A stretch of DNA of 35,033 nucleotides, from NCBI GenBank assembly GCA_026645415.1, contig JAPEVH010000050.1, positions 1-35,033 of the forward strand, in the 5' to 3' direction. The notes beneath the pieces are model-generated. The model saw only the letters and a program-made list of their open reading frames with translations, was not told the DNA's origin and did no database searches. Every line of letters begins with the position of its first letter. The stretch's first letter is position 1. Source of the DNA: Candidatus Electronema sp. GTDB lineage: Bacteria > Desulfobacterota > Desulfobulbia > Desulfobulbales > Desulfobulbaceae. Below are positions 29,641 through 35,033 of this stretch, piece after piece. The position numbers and the translations under genes were made by a program.

Positions 29641-32600
29641 ATGACCACGCAGCAGACCGCTGAATTCAGATCCAAAGCACTTGAAGCCAATTTCCAACAG
29701 ACTGCCAGCAAGGTTGAAATTTCCGCTCGCTACGCACCCTTGCGAGAGGCGGTAGCTCGCTATCAGGGTCTGTCTGTTCGGCTGGAGCATCTGCTCTACG
29801 AAATCAGCCATCCTTTCCGCAACTGGCAGCTCATCATTGCCGAGCTGCGGCCCTTTGTCCTGAAAAATTTCAACCATTATCTCGGTCATCCGCAGGGGCC
29901 GGAATGCTTTGCCTTGTTTAGCTCTATTTTCTTGGATGCGCTCAAGGAGTCGCGGAAAAACAGCAAAGTGACTGCCTTAACTGTGGAAGCTCTGCTCGCC
30001 TTTGCTGACAAGGTAATCAGCTCGCTGAAGCCGGAAAATCTGCCGCTCTACAGCGCGCAGCTCAACCTCTTTTTTGATCAGCTTGCCCGGCTGGATGAAA
30101 TCGACAGTAGCCTGATGATGCAGATGGTCCAAGGTCATCACCCGATCAAAAAAATGGCAGCCCAGCTCATCAGCTTAGGCCGAGAGGCAGAAGAGAACTT
30201 CTTTTCCTGCATCCCGGCGGCTCGGCTCCTGCAAAAGATTCTGATCACCAACTACCGCTACTGGTTGAGCGAGGAGGATCCGCAGCCGTGGTTTGCAGAA
30301 CATTGCGGCAACTTCAGTGAGGACTGGAAAGCCGGGGCAGAGATGTCTGCCATCTCTCATACTCGGATGCGCGAGCATCTACAGACCTTGGAGCTGGTCA
30401 ATATTGATGAAGACCCGTATCAGGCACTAAGCCAGCTTTTGGAATTGCCTGCTCATATTGATATTGTCCGTCTGTACCGAGATATTCTTAATAAACTGGG
30501 CGATGGACTAGAGGGCGGTGATCCTTCGCATGTGGAAAACCGGAAGCTGCTTTTTCTCTTCCGCATCATGGATACTTCTGGCCTTTCGCTCATTCATGAG
30601 GAGAGCCTGCGGGAAATCAATCGTTCGTTGGTGCAGCTCATCCGCAAGCAGAGCTTTGATGAGATTGAGCAATTCTTTACCACAGCCTTTCATCTCCTCA
30701 AAGCGAATGTGCGTAAATATCCGCACACCTCGCTTCAGTGTATTCAGGTGATTGGCGGTGAGGTGTTCCGGCGCGGTAACTCGCGCTTGGTCGAGGCTTT
30801 CCTTTTTGAGGCAGTCCGTTTTGGCTTTCAATATGCCAATGTTATGGGTGTGGATGAGGATTGGCAGCCAATTAGCAATCCTGCCCATTTAGCTAATATC
30901 CGGGTTTGGCTTAACCTGATTATGCAGGAGCCAAAGTGGTGCTCTACTCTTTTTTCTGCCCTGATTATCAACATCCGTCTTTCTGGCACCTGTGTTAAAG
31001 ATACGGACCTGTTCCAGCGCGACATCAGCCAGCTCCTCAATCATCCCATTGGCCCAATCTACAACTTGGCCAAGCAGTTCAGTAAGTTGATGCCAGTCTT
31101 CTTTAATGAGATTGGTGCCGAAGGTGAGCTACGTGATGTTTCAACCGAGCTGGATGAACTGCATAAGCGGCGCGATGTGCTGATTCACTTTCTCCGCAAG
31201 CAGTCACATGTGGAGTCTTCCAACTTGATTGTCGGCTTTATCCGGGCAATTTTTCTCTTCTGGCTTACCTTAGATAAAAATACCCTCAGCCCTTATTTGC
31301 CCGAAGAAATCCTTAACCAGGTGGAAAGCTCTGGTCCCTTTGTTGATGAACTGCATATTCTTGCTCGACGAGTACGGGAAGAGCTGGAATGGAATACCAT
31401 TGACGACTTACTGACTTGGGGTAAAGAAGAGCGACAGACGTGGCTCGAACAACAAAAAGACATCTCTGCTGGTGAACGCCAGCGTTTTGTTCTCTTAGTG
31501 CGGATGTTTCGCCTCTTGTACCACAAGTACAGCCTTGGCATGGAAGAACTGTGCGAGCAGCTTCAGCAGGCAGCTCGTTCCGGTTTCCCAGAGATGGAGC
31601 AGCTCTTGGAGTCTCTGGCACAGGATGATCCGTATAGCTGCTTAGATGCCCTGCTCACGCATCTGGAGCAACTCAAGGATATCATTCTCAGTAAACAAAA
31701 GTTCGAGCCAAAAGAAGAGATTTACTATAAGCGGCACATTGCGGTGGATATTCCCTCGGTCTATGGTCGCTATTCAGAGCGCAAGTTTGATGCTCTTGGC
31801 TTGGCCTTCCGCCTAGAAAATCTCGCCAATATCTATTTAGAACGACTAAGCCGCTCCATCAATCTTGGCTTTATCACTCAAGCAACTTTTATCCGTATTT
31901 CCGAGGCACTGTATCTCTATCTCCGTGCTCTAAAAGTGGATGGTATCAGCAGCCGCCGCTTAGATACTTATGCCAGCCTGCTTGCTTCCTCAATCAGCAT
32001 GAAGCGTTTCACTTACACCCAGCATTTAGACATCATGCGCGGGCTGTCTGAAGGCGTAAAAGATGTAATCTACGCCTACTACACCAATGTTCATCAGAAT
32101 AATCTTTCTATCATTACTCCACAGATTGGCCGAGAAAATTTGCTGCTCAAATTCCGCTCGCTTTGGGATGAAGAAGACATGCCTTCCACGGTCCATCGAC
32201 TTTCTGAATCGTTCTTCCGCGACCTGATTGCCACCACCTTTGGTCTCCAACATCTGGACAACTTCATCACTAAGATCATCCACACCTTAGAGGCACAAAA
32301 AGATCTGCTCAACGAGCAGACCTTGGATCTGCTCATGACCTATAATCCTGAGCAGACTATCTCTCTGCTGTATAAGGAAAATCTTCGCACCCACAACCTG
32401 ATTCATCTTGGTAACAAGGGCTTTAATCTGATGCTCTTGGCCAATGATGGCAAGCCAGTGCCGCCTGCCTTTATCATCACTACGGAGATATTCCGCTGCT
32501 GGCAGGCAGTAAAGAGTTTTACAAGGGCGAAGGAAGAGTTTATGCAACGGATGCGGGCCTCAATCACTGCCTTGGAAGAGCAGACCGGCCGCAGCTTTGG

Positions 32601-33891
32601 TTCATCAGAAAACCCCTTGCTTCTCTCGGTGCGCTCTGGTGCCGCGATTTCCATGCCTGGGATGATGACTACGGTGCATAACGTGGGCTTAAATGAGGAA
32701 CTCTTAGTGGAACGCGTGACAAAGCACCCAGAGCAAGAATACTTTCTCTGGGATACCTATCGTCGCTTTCTTCAGTCTTGGGCCATGGGCGAGGGAATGC
32801 CCCGTGATGAGTTTGGTACCCTGATGAATGCGCACAAGAAACGCTATAATGTCCGCCTGAAGCGACAGTTTTCTCCTCCTCAAATGCGCGAGTTGGCCTT
32901 AGAGTATCGCAACGCCATGCAGCGGCATGGATACAGAGCACCAGAAGATCCTTGGTTGCAGCTTGTCCGCTCTGTCGAGATGGTCTTGGAGTCGTGGAGC
33001 ACCCACAAGGCCCGCCAGTATCGCCACCTGATGGACGTATCTGACGACTGGGGCACAGCGGTGATTGTCCAGACTATGGTCTATGGTAACCGTAACTTTG
33101 AGGCAGGCAGCGGAGTGCTCTTCACGGCTCATCCCTACCGCAAGGTGCGGCGGGTGGCTCTTTGGGGTGACTACGCTGCTGGCGACCAAGGCGAGGACAT
33201 TGTTTCTGGCTTAGTCACCAGCTATCCTATTTCTGTGGAGCAGGCCGAGCTGGACGGCAGACCTGCTAAGGATACCTTAGAGCGCAAGTTTCCAGCTATT
33301 TATGAGCGGCTCTTGGATATTTCCCGTGACTTAGTCTATACCAAAGAATGGAATCCGCAGGAGATTGAGTTCACCTTTGAAGGCCCAGCCCCGGAGCAGT
33401 TGTACATCCTCCAGACTCGTGACATGATCACGATCAAAAAGAAGGAACACTTCTTAGTCTTTATCGAGTCAGCAGAGCAACAGGCCGCAGTGCTTGGCAA
33501 GGGTATTGGCGTGAGCGGCTCGGCTCTATCGGGTTTGGCGGTCTTTACAGATGAGAATATCCACCAGCTTCGCCAAGAGCAGCCAGACGTACCGCTCATC
33601 CTGATTCGTCAAGACACCGTACCAGAGGATATTAAGGAAATTTCTTTGGCTGATGGTTTGCTCACCGCCAGAGGTGGCCAGACTTCTCATGCTTCGGTGG
33701 TAGCGACCCGTCTGGAGAAGACCTGCGTGGTTGGCTGCCGCGATCTACAAGTCTTTGAAGCGAAAGAACATGCCCTGATCAACGGCTTTACCATCCGCTT
33801 CGGCGAGCCGGTTTCCATTGATGGCCGCAGCGGTCTGTTCTTGCGCGGCATTCATCCGGTGCGCGAGGAAGTGCATATTCTGCCGCTGTAG
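29641..33891 (+). CDS. PPDK-like protein: large N-terminal helical region, nucleotide domain and phosphohistidine domain, no PEP barrel
   Basis: This 1416-residue protein begins MTTQQTAEFRSKALEANFQQ. ATG at 29641 has GAGG upstream and lies 13 bases after the preceding stop. Residues from about 920 match the ATP-grasp domain of pyruvate phosphate dikinase: HLGNKGFNLMLL, VRSGAAISMPGMMTTVHNVGLN, GTAVIVQTMVYGN, GSGVLFTAHP, DQGEDIVSGLVT and LYILQTRD. A swivelling phosphohistidine domain follows, with GLLTARGGQTSHASVVATRL placing the His at 1350. The protein ends soon after SIDGRSGLFLRGIHP. The TIM barrel that binds PEP or pyruvate (about 350 residues in PPDK) is absent. Instead some 900 mostly helical residues precede the core. 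It may phosphorylate another acceptor, as rifampin phosphotransferase does, or act in glycolytic control. Codon use looks native. Confidence 0.8.
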   Translation: MTTQQTAEFRSKALEANFQQTASKVEISARYAPLREAVARYQGLSVRLEHLLYEISHPFRNWQLIIAELRPFVLKNFNHYLGHPQGPECFALFSSIFLDALKESRKNSKVTALTVEALLAFADKVISSLKPENLPLYSAQLNLFFDQLARLDEIDSSLMMQMVQGHHPIKKMAAQLISLGREAEENFFSCIPAARLLQKILITNYRYWLSEEDPQPWFAEHCGNFSEDWKAGAEMSAISHTRMREHLQTLELVNIDEDPYQALSQLLELPAHIDIVRLYRDILNKLGDGLEGGDPSHVENRKLLFLFRIMDTSGLSLIHEESLREINRSLVQLIRKQSFDEIEQFFTTAFHLLKANVRKYPHTSLQCIQVIGGEVFRRGNSRLVEAFLFEAVRFGFQYANVMGVDEDWQPISNPAHLANIRVWLNLIMQEPKWCSTLFSALIINIRLSGTCVKDTDLFQRDISQLLNHPIGPIYNLAKQFSKLMPVFFNEIGAEGELRDVSTELDELHKRRDVLIHFLRKQSHVESSNLIVGFIRAIFLFWLTLDKNTLSPYLPEEILNQVESSGPFVDELHILARRVREELEWNTIDDLLTWGKEERQTWLEQQKDISAGERQRFVLLVRMFRLLYHKYSLGMEELCEQLQQAARSGFPEMEQLLESLAQDDPYSCLDALLTHLEQLKDIILSKQKFEPKEEIYYKRHIAVDIPSVYGRYSERKFDALGLAFRLENLANIYLERLSRSINLGFITQATFIRISEALYLYLRALKVDGISSRRLDTYASLLASSISMKRFTYTQHLDIMRGLSEGVKDVIYAYYTNVHQNNLSIITPQIGRENLLLKFRSLWDEEDMPSTVHRLSESFFRDLIATTFGLQHLDNFITKIIHTLEAQKDLLNEQTLDLLMTYNPEQTISLLYKENLRTHNLIHLGNKGFNLMLLANDGKPVPPAFIITTEIFRCWQAVKSFTRAKEEFMQRMRASITALEEQTGRSFGSSENPLLLSVRSGAAISMPGMMTTVHNVGLNEELLVERVTKHPEQEYFLWDTYRRFLQSWAMGEGMPRDEFGTLMNAHKKRYNVRLKRQFSPPQMRELALEYRNAMQRHGYRAPEDPWLQLVRSVEMVLESWSTHKARQYRHLMDVSDDWGTAVIVQTMVYGNRNFEAGSGVLFTAHPYRKVRRVALWGDYAAGDQGEDIVSGLVTSYPISVEQAELDGRPAKDTLERKFPAIYERLLDISRDLVYTKEWNPQEIEFTFEGPAPEQLYILQTRDMITIKKKEHFLVFIESAEQQAAVLGKGIGVSGSALSGLAVFTDENIHQLRQEQPDVPLILIRQDTVPEDIKEISLADGLLTARGGQTSHASVVATRLEKTCVVGCRDLQVFEAKEHALINGFTIRFGEPVSIDGRSGLFLRGIHPVREEVHILPL

Positions 33892-33894
33892 GAG

Positions 33895-34716
33895 AATACA
33901 GTGCACTCTCGGTGCGGGTCATGGCGCAGATGGAGCCAATAAAGGAGCGCAGCAGCTCGCGCTTGCCTGCATCCGGGCAGATCAGCAATGCCTGCACCTT
34001 TGCGCTGGGATGCACGTCCGCCTCGCTGCGGATGGTGCGAATCGCGGTGATGATATCCATCAGCAAGTGCATGGACTGCTCGGCCTCGGCGTTCTCCCAG
34101 AGCGGCTGCTCGACCGGGAACGGCTCCAGCATAATGGTGCCGCGCTCACCGGGCAATTGGCTCCATATCTCCTCGGTGACAAAGGGGCAGATCGGGTGGA
34201 GCATCTTCAGAATATGCTCCAGCACACAGAGCAGCACGCCTCTGGCCTGCTCCCGCTTGGCTGCGTCATCGCTGAACAAATCAGCCTTGATCCACTCCAC
34301 GTACCAGTCGCAGAACTCGTGCCAAGTGAACTGGTAAATGGCCGAGGCGATCAGGTTGAAGTCGTAGCCGTCAAGAGCCTTGCGCACGTCGCGGATGGTG
34401 GCATTGGTGCGGCTCAATATCCAGCGGTGCGGCAGGGCCAGTTCCGCCGGTTGATCAGCAACCGCAACAATGCTTGGCTCGCTCTCCTTGATGTGCATCT
34501 GGGCAAAACGGGCCGCATTCCAGAGCTTGTTGATGAAGCGGCGGTAGCCGTCAATGCGCTCCTCATCCATCCTGATTTCTCGGCCTTGGGCGGCAAAGGC
34601 GGTGAGCGGAAAGCGTCGGTGCCGTACTGCGCAATCACTGCCAGCGGGTCAATGACGTTGCCGGTGGATTTGGACATCTTTTTGCCGTGCTTGTCTGGCA
34701 GATATTCATTCAACAC
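33895..34716 (-). pseudogene. valS: Valyl-tRNA synthetase fragment (frameshifted, both ends lost)
   Basis: The minus strand encodes DKHGKKMSKSTGNVIDPLAV (KMSKS loop), then shifts frame near 34600-34615. It continues LTAFAAQGREIRMDEERIDG, INKLWNAARFAQ, FTWHEFCDWYVEWIK, the anticodon-binding region ILKMLHPICPFVTEEIWSQL, and IRTIRSEADVHPSAKVQ. The catalytic half with HIGH and the editing domain is absent upstream of about 34710. The C-terminal coiled-coil arm is replaced after TRTESAL by the end of the PPDK-like gene on the other strand. A small deletion, about 7 bases if FRF-TLTAF was original, explains the frameshift. It cannot be the functional ValRS, so an intact copy must exist elsewhere. 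Confidence 0.85.
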
Positions 34717-34894
34717 GCTGCTATAAAAAGAGATTTTATAATGATATGATTGATAATCAATACTATATGAGAATCTCTATTACAACTTGCTGATTTTTTT
34801 TCGATTTACTCTTGACGCAAGAATAGTTTTATGGAAATGTAAAATACATATTTTGGATGTATAATTTTTCAATATCTTAAAAAAGGAGGATACC
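34717..34894. other. AT-rich intergenic control region
   Basis: This is AT-rich sequence between the valS fragment and a short ORF. It contains the palindrome ATTGATAATCAAT near 34749-34761, followed by ATGAGAATCTC, loosely Fur-box-like but not convincing. A TTGACG at about 34811 is a candidate -35. A very strong ribosome site, AAAAAAGGAGGA, ends it. No gene is seen in it. Confidence 0.4.
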
Positions 34895-34933
34895 ATGTCT
34901 GATGTCACTAGTGCTGTTGCACCATTAAATTGA
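34895..34933 (+). pseudogene. Interrupted 5' end of an unknown gene
   Basis: ATG at 34895 follows AAAAAAGGAGGATACC, the strongest ribosome site in the window. The frame reads MSDVTSAVAPLN and stops after 12 codons. The stop lies in sequence that is the 3' end of an IS630-type transposase on the opposite strand. The likely explanation is an insertion that cut a well-expressed gene just after its start. Confidence 0.45.
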
Positions 34934-35033
34934 CGGGTAAAGATGCTTCAATTTTATCCTCGCGTCCTTCGTGGTGAACTGCCAGTCCACCGGAGCGCCT
35001 TTCTCGTTCCGCATCGCGCACCATTCATCACAC
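34925..35033 (-). mobile_element. IS630-family transposase, C-terminal end (runs off the window)
   Basis: The minus-strand frame, entering from the right edge, reads CDEWCAMRNEKGAPVDWQFT and ends ARIKLKHLYPSI with TAA at 34925. The pattern RNxxGxxVDWQFTTxDARIKLKRLYPSI is the usual C-terminus of one group of IS630 transposases. Catalytic DDE residues lie outside the window. The insertion-sequence terminal repeat should lie between about 34900 and 34925, but I cannot define it from one end. Confidence 0.72.

Noticed and set aside
33818..34726. 302-codon plus-strand frame after the PPDK-like gene
   Set aside because: It is antisense to recognisable valyl-tRNA synthetase sequence and is best explained by high-GC third positions of the valS fragment.

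Overview
This window looks like a chromosome segment from a strictly or facultatively anaerobic Desulfobacterota bacterium, most likely of the Desulfobulbales. A cable-bacterium-like genome would fit the many toxin-antitoxin remnants, repeats and broken genes, but the sequence does not prove it. The inference rests on a B12-dependent ribonucleotide reductase, a feoA/small Cys-rich protein/feoB ferrous iron operon, two-CW and zinc-ribbon proteins, and an HTH-less biotin ligase.

Region 1 (1-2800) is a toxin-antitoxin island. It holds a frameshifted MNT-HEPN pair, an intact VapB-like/VapC pair, a second partial copy of the MNT-HEPN pair as a direct repeat of about 377 bp, and a UPF0175/DUF3368-PIN pair. 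Region 2 (3188-4321) holds tRNA-Phe with its terminator and an acidic zinc-ribbon protein. Region 3 (4640-9185) holds nrdJ behind a promoter with a convincing NrdR-box-like palindrome. An HNH-type intein splits nrdJ immediately before the predicted thiyl-radical cysteine. A secreted STN-domain protein and a tiny membrane protein follow.

Region 4 (9209-18645) is housekeeping: a biotin ligase with a biotinyl-like carrier, cmoA, a truncated division cluster (rsmH, ftsL-like, ftsI-like), panB and the feo operon. The FtsI-like protein keeps the transpeptidase fold signature and a PASTA domain but has lost the SxxK and KTG motifs and probably SxN, so it is probably catalytically dead. Region 5 (18920-24680) is envelope and phosphate related: a PstS-OmpA fusion, Cys-rich proteins, a porin and an orphan PhoB-like regulator, then a purine nucleoside phosphorylase with a coupled unknown gene.

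Region 6 (24797-35033) is accessory and rearranged. A truncated Fe-S subunit gene, an aminotransferase-V fragment, a valS fragment and an IS630 transposase tail surround two large co-oriented genes. One encodes a 1273-residue protein with an N-terminal PD-(D/E)xK-like nuclease, a P-loop NTPase and a long helical C-terminus (Avs/STAND-like architecture). It appears translationally coupled to a 17-codon leader ORF. Thirteen bases after it comes a 1416-residue protein with the nucleotide-binding and phosphohistidine domains of pyruvate phosphate dikinase. It lacks the PEP/pyruvate barrel and carries about 900 extra N-terminal residues. This pair is the best candidate for an undescribed system.

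Two tandem arrays (20392-20561 and 25116-25291) have unrelated sequences but the same design: a 23-bp period, seven units, and complementary arms that can pair with either neighbour. They are the most unusual non-coding structures here.
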